Assembly (NCBI RefSeq): GCF_001625305.1
Contig: NW_017802714.1
Coordinates: forward strand, 426,771 to 490,770
Direction: 5' to 3'
DNA: 64,000 nt
DNA from: Branchiostoma belcheri
Taxonomy: Eukaryota > Chordata > Leptocardii > Amphioxiformes > Branchiostomatidae
The first letter of the stretch is position 1; every line of letters starts with the position of its first letter. Positions 13,201 through 24,129 of this stretch are shown one piece after another. The notes beneath the pieces were generated by a model, which did no database searches, had not been told where the DNA came from, and was given only the letters and a program-made list of their open reading frames with translations. A program made the translations under genes and the position numbers.

Positions 13201-16200
13201 ATCTTTTCTGTGTCTTTCTCTTTCCAGGTAAGGTAAGGATGAGTAGTTGTGCTTGTTCCTGACTGCGCGCACGCAGGTGCGATGCCGTGGAATTGATGAC
13301 TTCATCAGGCTAACACCGGATGCGTGCCGAAATTGTCCCCATTCTTTTTACCCCGAGCCGGAAAATGTGAATGTCAACGAAGATTCGGCCACCCTTACAA
13401 ATGGTAATAGCGGCTATTGTGTGGCGATTTTGCCGGCTATTCTGGGCGAGGGTCCCAGGCGAAGCTGGACAAACTCTCCCTGATTTCCCGTGAAATTGTG
13501 GCTGATCAAGATGCCACGCGCACACAATGGGGGAGACTCAGACCGGCTAGCCTGGTCAGAGCTGTGCTTGGGGAGGGCCCGCAGTTTGTACTAGCACCGA
13601 AACGTGATCAAAAGATGTGTTTTTATGCATTTTGCTCGCTTTGCTATCCGCTCAGAATTGTGTTCACATATGTAGGAGAGACGGTACTGTGACCATACGA
13701 GAGCTTCGCTCTTTTGCGGATAGACGCCCCTTTTCAAAACCATCAAATTTAGCAACCTTTCTCTGCTCTTCGAGTACAAGTACCAATTCCCCAGATCTTT
13801 CTAGAACGATGTGATTGCTTAAAACATCAGTATAGCTAACGAGAAAATTGAATTTCTGACTCCTGAGCTTCCGTCCCCAGTGTTTGACCTACGGATTTGT
13901 GTATTTGCTCTAGCATACGTTGAAAAGCTCATTGTTGACTGTTTGGAGAAAAAGTGCAACACTGTATCCAGTAACTATTGTGTGGAAAACTGCCGGTACG
14001 GTTCTCCCGATCTGTGACAGATGTGTAAACTAACCAGTCGACTTGTTACATATGCGAAAATCCACAGAATAGCAAACTTAACAAAGGACATATTTCGAGA
14101 GATATATATCTGTTTTGAGATGGCGTGTTCTTAGAGAGAATGCCCAGACAGGACAGGGTGTTTCTTACATTTCCTCGGCATTTAAACTGGTCGTGGAACG
14201 AACAGCGATTTTAGCAACGTCAGCAACTCTACTTTGCCGTGTCACATTTTAACATTATGTCCGAACATCGCTTATGTTAAAGACGTGTCAAACAACACTG
14301 AAGAAGAAATAGAAAATGACAAAACACACCGTATTTCGCAGTGAATTTCACATCAAAATGTGCGTAAAAACGTTTGAAAAGCTGGCGTGTAATATTGCGT
14401 GGTGCGTGCGCCGCCCCCTCTCACAGACACACACCACACACCTGTTAATGTTCCCCACATATCCAACCCCAAAACCAGGGATTTTACATTAGACTGTTCC
14501 ACACATTTCTATATAGTTCGTATTTTAGGTATGAAGCAAATACCTACACAAAGTGTAGAAGGCCAGAGTTGGTGACAAATACATTTTAGCTCTGTTTTTT
14601 TTCCTCAGTACTGAATATACCCAACATTTACGGCTGGTATGAAAACTCGCCCTAGCCGGTAGTGACATACTGAATAGAGACATTAGCTATTCAGTCGGCG
14701 GTTTAACCGCCGGAGGCGATTTTCTCTTTAAAATGACGACTGAACAGTTGTGGTCTTCAATAATAGAAAATAGCGTCGGCGCGTGATGGCAGAACTACAA
14801 AAGCTCCTAGAACAAAAAATATCCCATATGTCTGGTCAAAAACACGAAATATGGCGACTACGTCTATTTTACAACATTCGGAGAAAAATATTTAGTATAG
14901 ATATGTTTCATATGGTACATAAACCCAAATAAACATGGTACCTCTAATGTTCAGACGTGCAGTAGTCTATCATGTTAGAATATCTACGAAAAGAACGATT
15001 TTGAAAAGATCTGTACGGGCCAAAATAGTACCGCTCTTTGCTTACAGTATATAGATTTGAGTGTTCATTTCACTATGACCGTTCTTAAGTATTGTCAGCA
15101 TTTCGAAGGTAGGAACATACAACATGAAGAAACAATTTACTGCTCAGTAGGTTTGAGTCTAGTATAGACAGATGCCAAGCGAGGGAAAAATTAGAAGATA
15201 AATAAAACTTCAGAAAAGCGGGACTCAACTAGAATGAACCAGAGATGTGCTGTTTCACATATGTACAAAGCTGGGTTGTGATATGACAAGTCTGGTTCAT
15301 CTGGCCGTAGTAAATTGTACGTACATACGTGGCTGTGTTAACAGCTGTTTTGTTAACCACCGCACCTGTCAGTTCACCTGTTCCACCTGACCGAGCACAT
15401 CACAAATTTCAACAACGAGAATATAGCAAGGAAACGCCAAAACTCCACATATCAAACTCTCAGTTTCATGTCAAGTTTTCTCCATGTTGTTCTACACACT
15501 GAAATATATGTACATTTTTTTGCTTCTACATTAAGAAGAATGAACGCTATCGGCAATGAGTTTAAAATTGTACAGTGTTTTAAACAATACAATGATAGCA
15601 AAGAACATTTAGTAGAACTTTTGTGCTACATAGGGAGGGAATATGACACAGAAATGGTTTGTTTCAAAGTGCTCAGGTTATGTTTTCCCCCTGCCCTGCC
15701 GCGGATCATTTTTCCCTGGCCTTTGTGCACTTAACGCATCATATGTGAAGCCGCATGCAACCCTGGCTATTATTATCTTCCACAATACACCTGGCACGTG
15801 TCGAAAACATAACAGGGACCACAGGTAGACTCGGCAGACAACGTTCACAATTCCTGTGGTTTTCACACTGTTTTTAGGGCGACGATACTCCAAAAAACGC
15901 CACTCACTCTTGGCTATTTTCGTTTGTGAAATTCGCATCATTGCCGAAGTAACCGCGCACTGTCTTTTCGTCTAACCTTACTAGCGAGTGACTTACTCCG
16001 GAAATAAACTGTTTAGGGGATGGTTTTATCTAAATGGTTACAACGAAGTCCACTGTGTTTGGCTAGGCTTGCAATATGGCGTAATTCTACCGCTATCAGT
16101 TAAAACGACTTTTTCTGAACAGTATAATTTTTTCTGAACAGAAAATAAGGAACAACAACAACTAGTAGCCGAAGGGAAAAATGCCATGTACCACCGACAA

Positions 16201-17398
16201 AATACATCATGGCAAAACAGAAGAAGACGCTTGGACAAGGTCTACCCGTATAACATAGCTGGCGAAATACACGCCTTTTCTTCCACTTCTAAACATGATA
16301 GATGTAGTATTGCTAGGCGCAGTACACATGTATGCATTCTACTATCAGTCGGATATAGATATACTTGTATATGTCTAAAAACCAAGAAATTCCCCCAATG
16401 ACAACGAATAGAGGTCTATCACTTCAAGACGGAACACTTCAAACTACACATAAAAAGCAGCCTCGCAAATAGCAGAACATTTTGACTTTCTACTCCGATT
16501 ATTTTCTTTCTCTGACCCATATTCTGTTGTCTTGTATCGATGAAACGAAGAAAAGTTGAAGAATAGATATTATTTCACGCAAAATTTCGACTGAAAACCC
16601 TTGTGGAAAAGCTTACGTGCGGGAAAAACTGGAGCGTCCGGCTGCCCAGGAGGACCGGAGATTCCGCCAAGATCGCGCGGCAGGAAAAGGACAGACCCAG
16701 CGGCGACCAGAAAACAGCCGCCCGACACTCAAGTAAGTCCAGGTCTTCAATGACAAGAAGCTCCATCAAGTAGCTAATATAACCGACGCAGTCATAAATT
16801 GATTAAAGTGAACATATCGAAACGGCTGTACGTGACAGGACGCTAGACCGCTGCCAAAAATTAAATAAAAATCCTGTAATTTCTGGCAAACGAAATCGCC
16901 GTCGTAACGCCTGGTTTACTCTCCTGCGCAAATTGAAATGCTCACTCATGTTCCCCGGACTCAACTTCTCATATCACCCGGAAAATTGGAAAAGTAAACA
17001 CAAAAATCCACTGGAAAGAGAGAAACTGTCCTGTGATTCTAATCTCCTCAGGCCCATATTGTTTGTCCATAAGTTTAATTGAGGAAAGATACAATCACTT
17101 AATGTGAGGGCCTCTCAAATGTATTAGCCTTGTACTTCCTCAAAACTAATTTACCCGCCAGCAAATAACTTATGTAGCACAAGGTAATGAGAAATATTGG
17201 AAAAATGAATCGAGATTATTAAAGTAGCGACGCGCGAGTACCTTCAAGGGACTTGTCGTTGGCCAGTAGCGCGTACAGAACCTCGGGGGTAGGGGCGGCC
17301 GAGCCGGCGGTGGGCGCGCCGCCGGACGGGGTGGGCGGGCTGGCTGCCGTGTTGGCTGTGATCGTTACCGGGGAAGGACCTGCTGTCAGCGTCGACAT
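1072..17398 (-). CDS. Lhx3: Lhx3/Lhx4-type LIM-homeobox transcription factor, 3' end off the window
   Basis: Nuclear DNA-binding factor of the LHX3/LHX4 group, known for motor-neuron and pituitary specification. Exons, 5' to 3' on the minus strand: alternative first exons 17398-17242 or 9455-9350, then 8876-8702 (LIM1), 6929-6727 (LIM2), 2807-2650 (homeodomain start) and 1264-1072 (homeodomain end plus linker). All junctions are GT-AG and the phases agree (1,1 / 2 / 1 / 0 / 1). LIM1 begins NIPKCAGC and LIM2 contains [31 protein letters not shown] and [12 protein letters not shown]. The homeodomain reads [15 protein letters not shown] to [17 protein letters not shown], with Gln50. These match the vertebrate LHX3/4 proteins nearly residue for residue. 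The homeodomain intron is at codon 46/47, the position usual for LIM-homeobox genes. The last exon here ends in phase 1, so the C-terminal region lies beyond position 1. A single pre-duplication gene could equally be called Lhx3/4. Confidence 0.96.
1433..2341. mobile_element. Dispersed element with ACCTTCGCC ends and repeated octamer-like units
   Basis: Starts ACCTTCGCCAAGAAGG (1433) and closes with the inverted GGCGAAGGT (2308-2316), followed by ATGAGATCGTGGAACTCTAG. That tail recurs near 31891, and in diverged form near 33573 and 45597. The 1500-1640 part recurs at 49835-49985. Inside, four degenerate units carry TTTGCATAATTAATGAG-like sequence near 1880, 2010, 2140 and 2250. It fills the intron inside the homeodomain. 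No coding frame is seen, so it is probably non-autonomous. Confidence 0.65.
2650..2807 (-). CDS. Lhx3: Lhx3/4 exon: homeodomain N-terminal arm, helices 1-2
   Basis: Acceptor TCTCCACAG; donor GTACGT. The exon encodes [19 protein letters not shown] and continues [20 protein letters not shown] to GLDMRVVQ. It starts with two bases that complete a Glu codon from the LIM2 exon and ends in phase 0 before Val47 of the homeodomain. The ATG at its start is internal and not a translation start. Confidence 0.95.
2868..3044 (+). mobile_element. tRNA-derived SINE, 5'-truncated
   Basis: Contains a tRNA-type B box (GGTTCGAGTCC near 2883) followed by a tail matching the fuller copy at 34738-34955 on the other strand, through CTTAACTCAAGTGAAAATGAG and the CATAAAATAAGTT segment. 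The A-box half is missing. Confidence 0.75.
3045..6383. other. Lhx3/4 intron, no gene seen
   Basis: Intron between LIM2 and the homeodomain. It holds a 76-bp palindrome (4784-4859) and a short copy of the GCCCnGGGGCAnGTATTTGCAATAAA tail near 3975. The longest frame (4221-4694) shows no domain and no splice structure. Confidence 0.6.
4784..4859. repeat. Perfect 76-bp palindrome without spacer
   Basis: Each arm is 38 bp and the centre is ACATGT at 4819-4824. Reading outwards, every base from CATCATGTTGAAG to CTTCAACATGATG pairs. It is probably a small foldback/MITE element; I saw no second copy in this window. Confidence 0.95.
6384..6685 (-). mobile_element. LINE 3' end (non-LTR retrotransposon fragment)
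   Basis: Minus-strand translation gives [30 protein letters not shown], the C-terminal signature of many CR1/L2/jockey-type reverse transcriptase proteins. A 3' UTR follows with GCCGCCGCGCCGCGTGCCTG and an (ATACAG)n-type tail. It is the same family as 40735-41065 and 62757-62975. Its 5' break is close to the LIM2 exon donor (6726). Confidence 0.8.
6727..6929 (-). CDS. Lhx3: Lhx3/4 exon: second LIM domain
   Basis: Acceptor CTTCTCCAG; donor GTAAGC. The first base completes AGG, then [20 protein letters not shown], followed by [40 protein letters not shown] and EAAKQR. The Cys/His/Asp zinc ligands of a full LIM domain are all present. LIM2 binds LDB/NLI cofactors in this family. A LINE fragment ends about 35-45 bp beyond the donor. 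Confidence 0.96.
6930..8701. other. Lhx3/4 intron between LIM1 and LIM2
   Basis: About 1.8 kb. The piece around 7090-7250 resembles 2364-2500 (the GAGG..CTTATTTTTTGGTA and GCATTTTTGCCTCACAGATATCAGT segments), a dispersed repeat. A poly-C run is at 7383. No gene is seen. Confidence 0.5.
8702..8876 (-). CDS. Lhx3: Lhx3/4 exon: first LIM domain
   Basis: Acceptor TTTTCTGCAG; donor GTAAAT. It encodes [40 protein letters not shown] and [18 protein letters not shown], an intact LIM1 with eight zinc ligands. It starts with two bases (CG), so it joins any first exon that ends in phase 1. Both upstream first exons do, giving GCG (Ala) from the distal exon or CCG (Pro) from the proximal one. Confidence 0.96.
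9350..9455 (-). CDS. Lhx3: Lhx3/4 alternative first exon, proximal
   Basis: Two adjacent ATG codons (9455 and 9452) with A at -3 open a 35-codon frame, [20 protein letters not shown] then [15 protein letters not shown]. It ends at TCC C|GTAAGG in phase 1, which fits the LIM1 exon. The frame extends upstream without a stop to a GTG at 9578, but there is no earlier ATG. The peptide is Pro-rich, with no known domain, as is usual for isoform-specific N-termini of LHX3/4. That it is an exon is inferred from frame, donor and phase; there is no transcript evidence here. Confidence 0.7.
9630..9790 (-). promoter_or_regulatory. GC-rich segment upstream of the proximal Lhx3/4 first exon
   Basis: A local GC- and CpG-rich stretch about 200-330 bp upstream of the MM start, including GGCGGGGCCGCGG near 9726 (GC-box like) and a forkhead-type TGTTTAC near 9739. 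It is a plausible promoter-proximal region; there is no TATA box I can defend. Confidence 0.3.
12417..12833. repeat. Minisatellite, 40-bp unit, about 10 copies
   Basis: Unit: GTTACACCCTGAACGTTGGT followed by TTACAAACACTACTGTCCAT. Most copies from 12577 on are identical. One early copy is longer by several bases (CTCAGTGAACG) and one near 12747 is one base short. Some copies carry the AAATGTTAG variant. Confidence 0.97.
17242..17398 (-). CDS. Lhx3: Lhx3/4 alternative first exon, distal (LHX3b-like N-terminus)
   Basis: ATG at 17398 (context GAGAACATGT) opens 52 codons: [20 protein letters not shown], a Pro/Ala/Gly stretch, then [14 protein letters not shown]. It ends GAA G|GTACTC in phase 1, matching the LIM1 exon. 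The segment [13 protein letters not shown] just before the LIM1 IPxCAGC resembles the LLLALLARRADLR segment at the same place in vertebrate LHX3 isoform b. That supports an old alternative promoter. The frame is open upstream to an ATG at 17464, but the downstream ATG has the better context. Confidence 0.8.
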
Positions 17399-17497
17399 GT
17401 TCTCCTCTCCTCGCGATCTGAGGCTGATGAGGTCCGTAATCCAGGCTGTGTGACAGAAGGACAACCAAATACACGCCCGAGAGTCGAGGTACCGTCC

Positions 17498-17570
17498 TCG
17501 CTATTGGGATGTCAGTGATGACGTGACAGTGCCTATATATCACCGGGCTTGGGTGCACCTAATTAATATA
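17498..17570 (-). promoter_or_regulatory. Candidate core promoter of the distal Lhx3/4 first exon
   Basis: Reading the minus strand towards the ATG at 17398: an ATTAATTA homeodomain-type site and a POU-like ATATGCATAT lie near 17558-17578, a TATA-like TATATAGG at 17539-17532, a CRE-like CACGTCATCAC near 17516-17526 and CCAAT near 17503. Spacing from TATATAGG to the ATG (about 135 bp) would allow a 5' UTR of roughly 100 nt. These are motif matches only. Confidence 0.35.
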
Positions 17571-18895
17571 TGCATATCTATAACCGGGCCTTGGTGGTCG
17601 TGTGGTCGGCGACTTGGGACCTGGATTCACCGAGGAATGACAATCCCCGAGCCGCAGGTGAATAATAAGCTTATTGCGATGCATACAACTTCAGAACTCA
17701 TCTGTTAGTTTGGAGGCGACTGTTGAGTCGAAGGTGCATGGATGGATGGTTGGAAGGATGGCTGGGTCTAGGGGTGCATACAGCCAACAAGTTTTAAAAA
17801 GCGGAATGTTCGCACTAGAATGTGAAAACAGGAGCGTTTTTTGTTGTATAGAAGAGGACTCTAACAAAGCGGCCGTGCCCCCATGACCAGCGGCACACGT
17901 CACAATGGCGGGCTGATCTAGTAGAACCACTCATGATTTATTATGTCATGATTACCACCGACAACAAGGCATGGTGGGACTAATGCGGTGACGTGTAGAC
18001 TATGGGGGAGATTATTCACGAGTTATGGGTCATGTATTGTGTGTCGTCCTCCCAAACCATGGCGCGTGCCGGCCACGCGACCTAACAACAACATTTACAA
18101 GTCAAAAGAAAGAAGAGACGTTTTCAACAATGTGTGGACGTGTGGTTTGTGTGCCGTCTATCTGAAGACATCGATAATGACGACTGAAGTAACGTTGTTA
18201 ATTTTCGCAAGGAACTGTCTACAACATTCTTATAGATGTCCTAGCTAGTCTCTTGTAGATATTCTACTTTTTAAAGATCGTATTCGAATCTAGCTGTCTA
18301 GAGCTGAAGGTACGTCAGGTAATGTAGCATGAGGGTACAGACAGTAGAAGATGGACGGGCGGAGTAAGTTTACCCCGTGCACGTGTGCAAACACCCACAA
18401 TGTTGCAGGCAGACATGCTGTCCTATCACCCAGGGAAATTAACCATTTGTAGCACGACCGGAGAGTACAGTAGGCTGGATGTAGGGGGAGATGCCATAAA
18501 CCCACAAGTGTTCTGACTCCGCGTATTGGCGCAGCGCACGGCCGGCTGATTAGGTGTTAGGTGCTGATTGATTTGGGACCACTTGGAGAGCCCAAAGCAC
18601 CAGTTATCCATAGTGATTGGCACGGGTGAGATGTTCCCGACACTGCGGGCTTCACATGTTATGTGCGCCTATTTGTAGCGAGTTCAGCCGTCTGATTTGA
18701 AACATTTGGGTTTAGAATGGACAGGTGAGCTGTGTTCGTGTGGTGTAAGTATATCATGGCACAACTGACGACCTCAGGGAGTACTCTGTGGTGAATTCTC
18801 GGGTTAGGAAATTCCCCGGACATGGAATACAGCAGAATATACGGGAACCGTTTTAGGAAATGGATACAAACCGCTTTCTGAACAGACTGAAGCGT

Positions 18896-19100
18896 AATCT
18901 ACAAGCAGATCTTTCGAAAGGTGGCTGCAAAATTGACCAGGTAGTATCCATTTACCAAGCAGTTACCATTTGTTTGACCAAGAAGGTTAAATACAAGACT
19001 GGCGAAAAAAAGATAGCAAAACAAAAGAGAAAATCTAATAAAAATGCTAAGAATACGTCCAGCTCAAATAAGCCAAAGCCTTAACTTCTGCTCGGAGAGT
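18896..19100. mobile_element. MITE-like element, CTCCAAGCAGA family
   Basis: Inverted ends AATCTACAAGCAGATC and CTTCTGCTCGGAGAGT are diverged forms of the ATCTCCAAGCAGAT ends at 25577-25766 and 30404-30557. The inside shares the GGTGGCTG..ATTGACCAGGTAGTATCCATTTACCA segment. Confidence 0.6.
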
Positions 19101-22100
19101 AACTTGGCTACAGAAGCCCTCCTGTACAGGGGAAACTGACACCGGCAGTCACAGAAACAGCCGTGTAATTTGGGAACAGGCCACAAGTGGAGAATGTGTT
19201 TTACGCCACGGGGCTATGTGGTAAAATCATTAGGTTCCTGCTGGTAAGATGACCTGGGCCATTAAAGTCTATGACAGGCGCCGTACCGTAACGTATAAAC
19301 ACAGTCGCGTGCCGGGCACTGAGGCACAGCTCACTCACATAACTGCCCCCCCCCCCACACACGCGCCGCGATGAATATATTTATGATCCGACGTAATGTA
19401 ACATTTGGCAGGCCGTACTAACAACACAATAACCACATTTAAACGGAGGTCTGGTCTGGCGAGCGCTGATCCAATTTAGTAAGCCGGGTATTTATGACTG
19501 GAGTGTCTCTTGTGCCTGTAGGGATGTAAACCACACCGCCACTTCACCGCTCTCAACAAATGACATTTCGGATTTGGTGCTCCTACATTTTCTTGTGAGA
19601 TTGGACGATGTTGCAGCAGAGCTAGCGTTATCAGAATTCTGACACCACAGAAATATTGTCTTCCATAAATAAGACAGAAGACCACCAGAAAAGCATCAGA
19701 CAGCCTGCCCTTGTGCTAAATTGTCCGTAGAGAGAGGCCCGATCTCCGTTCCCGCCCTATTCTATAGGTATCCACGCGTCGCCGTGTGGAACGCGCGTCC
19801 TTTGTGTGCTACCGATTTTACTCGCTGCGCGCCGCGTCCACAGGGAATACACGGCCCTTGTTTAAGAACATTAAGTTGATTAGTTTTCTTTCCAGGTCGA
19901 AAAGAGACAGAAGGATATGAATGATTGAGAAAATTTCATTATACTCCTGTGTGGCTGGGCCGTAAACAGGCGGGAATGGAGGATCTCAGGTGCGCAGGCT
20001 ACAGTGTAATTTTTCCAGCGGGGCTATGGGGACACCGCCGATTGTGTTATTCTTTGTTTACCTTGGAGATCTGCTTTTACAACCTCGTCTATCAGTTCTG
20101 TTATCTGAAGGCTTAGCGCATGAGGGTAAAGCCTGTAGTAATTGTGTCCCGGCGTTAGCCAGATACAGTGTTAAAGGTACTGTATAGAGGGAGAGAGTCT
20201 ATATTGACTGAGCTGCAACTTTGCGCCAAAAATTCGTATAAGTTCGTGTGACAAGTAAGAATTCTATTTTAACCATAATGATAATGAGGTGGCGTGCTAA
20301 AGAGGCTGTCACGCTGTCAAACGGCCTTCGGCAGAATTTGTTGATCGCCAGAATTCAAACGTCTTCTAATTTCAAAATTTTCCAGACATAAGGACACTTT
20401 TTCGCCTAAAAATGCTACCCTATCACCTTGAACAGGGCTGGGCGAGCTGCGAGCATAGGCCGAATCGTGCAGAGATCGTTATGAGACGGTCGTATTGCTG
20501 CCGAAAATGTCCTTTTGAAGTCGCAGGTTTGTCGGGCTAGCTATTTTCCTCTGTTGTAACCACCAAGAGTTATCTTTTTTCCTTGTTGAGGCCATGGCAA
20601 AGGGAAATCTTGCGAACATGTAACCTTTATTTGGCTTCAAGATTGGAATGAAAGACAAAAAAAATCTAAATGTGTTTGTTACTGAGCTGAAAATAAGGAC
20701 TACTACTGGCGACTACAAGCCAGAAAGAGACAACAGACGACAGACATTATCTATCAAACGTACCAGCAGTTTGTCAGCACTGGTTTGTAGTATATTTAAT
20801 TGGTTACCTGTGCTGTCAGATGAGAACTTTTGTGAGGACCAGACGGGGTGCAGACAGTTCGCTACCGTCACGGGGTCGTTCAGCACCATCCTCCCGACCG
20901 TCGGCCGGACCAACTCCCGACCCGTCTGCCGCCACATCGCCCCGGGCTCGCGGTTTGCAGTGACAGAATTTACCGCAGATGTACACCAGACTACCGCTCA
21001 CCATTCCCCGCACTTCCACCCGACAGAATGAGTTCTGTTGCGCCTTCTTTTCGCTAGAATGAGCCAGACATAATCAAGCTTGGAATGTGTATCAATATTA
21101 AACGTGCCTCCTACACACACGTCTGTTTTATGTGAGTCTCATATGTCCTTGGGTGAACAACAATAGATACCATGGCAGCGTAATGTCTATCGTAGTAAGT
21201 AGACTTGTTTCTGTGCTGAAAAGAACTACATGTTTCATCTGATTCAACAATACATGATTGTAGGGACTGGTGATAGTGCTTATGTGTATTTGCTGTAAAT
21301 TCATACCAAACCGTAGCGCGTATCATAATTCGTGTCAAAGATATATGTGGCTTTTGCACGCTTAGCTGTACTTGTTATGCTTTGTATCGGGACAGACAAA
21401 TGGCCTAGAGATGAGAGCTGCTGATCTACTGGTTCATTGTTGTCTTTTTTTAGCTTCTTCATTATCTTTACAAACGTTGCGGAGAAACTAGGCTATACAA
21501 AATGTAGGAACAAAAACATGTCTGCAATAGGTTAAAGTTCAAACGGTTTCTTTTTGTTTCGCTGAAATTCCACAACGTCATTGAAATGATCTAGTGGGAG
21601 TAACTATAACGTCTAAATTCAGGGTCAAAGGAATAAAAACAAATTTGTGAGAAAATACCCTAGTTTGTCGTTCGAAAGACTAGAATATGCCGTGGACTCT
21701 ATAATTATGTTAGCTGGTGTGTAAGTGCACTGTCACGACATTTGGCATGTTGTAAAACTTAAGCAACTGGCATTGTGCAAAAATATTATGTGCAATGGTA
21801 CATATATCCTTGTAATTTGTACAATTTATCCATTTTGTGAAAGCATTATACTGCATGGCATGTCGTAGGTCTCACTAGAATATATATAATGTTACCACCA
21901 TCTTCCATGCTAAATTTCCGAGAGAAAAGCATCACACTACCGTCTGATATTTTCCATGTCCTGTCACGGTTTTACGGCGTGTATGTGGTATGTAGGGACA
22001 GAGGGGCGGGGAGAGGGTCACGCTTTCACGCGTCTTTATTCACATTTTCTCCTCTCATTGTTGAGGTGACCGCCTGTTTAAAACCCACAGAGGCAACTGC

Positions 22101-22229
22101 CACATATATCGTAAAGGCATCCATGCAATTTCAGTGCAGCAAAACTGGAAATATTCTGAATAAGGCAATCTTTGTGATATTGACACAGTGTTTCATATTA
22201 GCACATTTGACATATTTCATACTTAAGGC

Positions 22230-22465
22230 TTTCAAAACTGCAGAAACAAGCCCCAAGATGAGCCCTTTATCTTATGGGCGGTACCTTAAAAATCGGCCAA
22301 GGGCCCTTCCAGTAACCATTTTACGTCAGAATTTTGGCTCCATGAGGGTCACTATACATTGTGACAATGTGGTTTCAACTCAGTATGTAGATAAGTGACT
22401 AGACTATTGGCTTTGAAAAATTGGGTTTCCAAGCCCTAAAACTACACTGGGTGCCTTTAACAATA
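22230..22465. repeat. Dispersed repeat, same family as 28145-28460 (other strand)
   Basis: AAACAAGCCCCAAGATGAG, GGCGGTACCTTAAAAATCGG, CCAGTAACCATTTTACGTCA and GGGTGCCTTTAACAA match the reverse complement of 28145-28460 at scattered but collinear blocks. The 169-codon frame at 21889-22398 ends in this repeat and is not supported as a gene. Confidence 0.6.
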
Positions 22466-23907
22466 CCGTACGACCGGTACCCTCCAAATGGGGTCTGAAA
22501 AAATGTCGTAAGGTAAATATTCAACAACAAGAAGGCCTTCCTCGGGCTGCCGGTTTATTCCAACCAGGTTTGGAAGATATCTCTGCCGTATAACGATAAT
22601 CTGGAAGTCTGTCCGAGTCCGATGGTCTTTTGACAGTTTCTGACGTAAACAAATGAGCGGAGACCTTATTTGACCTTGTCGGAGGCGTGGATTTGGCATT
22701 GAGCCATTGTTGTATTGTCACAATACACCTGCCTAATATATATATATGTATCTGATAAACACTCATGTGGATACTTTTTCCTGTATTGGGACGGGATAGA
22801 CACAACATATTTCTGTCATGGATTTAGTTGTTTTATACATATACAACTATAAACAACACAATTTCAGTCAGTCTTACTTGGTGAAAGGATATGTAGTTTG
22901 TCGTGCATATTCTTTGCTTACAAGTAATTATTACAAATATTATACGTATATACGTATATACGCAATACGTATACTTGAAAATGTCAAATATCATCATGTA
23001 TACGTAGGGAGTAGAGTTTTCCATGTATGATCCCGATCGAGTCATTTTTGTACAATTTCAGTTTGTGTACAAGAACTCTGGTACTCAGTAGCACCAAGGA
23101 CGTTATATCACGGAGCGTCTGACCACATGGCATTGGATCCAGGAGCGGCCCAGAGGAGTGGTTATTTAATTAAAAGTATTCATGTCTGCGTCCCTCGCCG
23201 CGCCACAGTTCTGCTGTCCGCCCGGCCCGTCCGCCACCTGTCCGCCTGGCCCCGCGGCTCCCGGCAGGCTCCAGGGACGCCATTCATATGTTAACACGCG
23301 TCTCACCAATGAAATGAAGTGCGCAGTTATCTCCGGATTGAGCCATCAGAAAGTCCTTGTGGTAGACTCTGTCCTCGACTGTTGGTCATTTGTTATCCTC
23401 ATTTATTTACACCAGAAAGCGACAGAAAAACACGGAAATGTGCAAACTGTTTCATTTGTTCTAATTACAATAATAACGTGGAGAAGTACAGCTATTGTAT
23501 GTCATGATGGACTGAAATATACATTATTAATGTGATATCGGCTCTGTGTGTGTGTCAGTTGTTTTATCTGTCGAGACGTCACATGGGCCCATCCAACAGG
23601 CGTTTTAAACTCACAGACCCGTTTGTTACTCACATATCTCTGACATATGTTATCATCGGCAGCCATGGACAACCATGATCGCTAACATGGTATCAAGTTT
23701 CTCGTTTCTCTTTCTTTTGTTTCATTTTTGTCTCAGTTTTTCTCTTTCCCTTTCTTTCCTCTCTATCCGTCTCCTTCATTGTTTCAACAACCATTTTGTA
23801 ACTATCTTCTTTGTTTGAAATGAAAACACCTCAAATTGATCCTGTTTATTTCCTGACTTCAAGCACGTGATCGTACCGACTTTTCAACCAGCAGAACCAT
23901 AACAGTC

Positions 23908-24129
23908 TAGCCTCTACCAGGCACCGCGGATCGCTGAAAAATACGCTGAAAAAATAGTAGAAATTGGCCGAAATAAAGGGATAGTATACCAGAGAAGATC
24001 CGGCTAGAGTGAAGTTCCAATTCGCAATTTGGATCTTCTATGGCCCGCGATCTTCTCTGGTATACTATCCCTTTATTTCGGCCAATTTCTACTATTTTTT
24101 CAGCGATCCGCGGTGCCTGGTAGAGGCTA
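23908..24129. mobile_element. Foldback element with about 80-90 bp inverted arms
   Basis: Arms begin TAGCCTCTACCAGGCACCGC and end with its reverse complement. The arms pair through GGCCGAAATAAAGGGATAGT. The left arm has a 12-bp duplication of GCTGAAAAA. The spacer is about 50 bp (24000-24048). Confidence 0.9.

Larger units (their letters stand above)
9456..17241. other. Intron of the long Lhx3/4 isoform, upstream of the proximal promoter
   Basis: About 7.8 kb between the two first exons. It holds the 40-bp minisatellite at 12417-12833. Open frames near 10.8-11.6, 12.1 and 13.2-13.8 kb show no recognisable domain and no convincing codon use. Confidence 0.5.

Noticed and set aside
16575..16769. 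Possible third Lhx3/4 first exon ([14 protein letters not shown]..) with a donor-like CAC|GTAAGC
   Set aside because: The donor is in phase 0, but the LIM1 exon needs a phase-1 partner, so the splice would break the frame.
20648..21031. 127-codon open frame over a GC-rich island
   Set aside because: Both strands are open because of base composition; no recognisable domain.
21889..22398. 169-codon open frame
   Set aside because: Its second half lies in a dispersed repeat also present at 28145-28460, and there is no domain or splice support.
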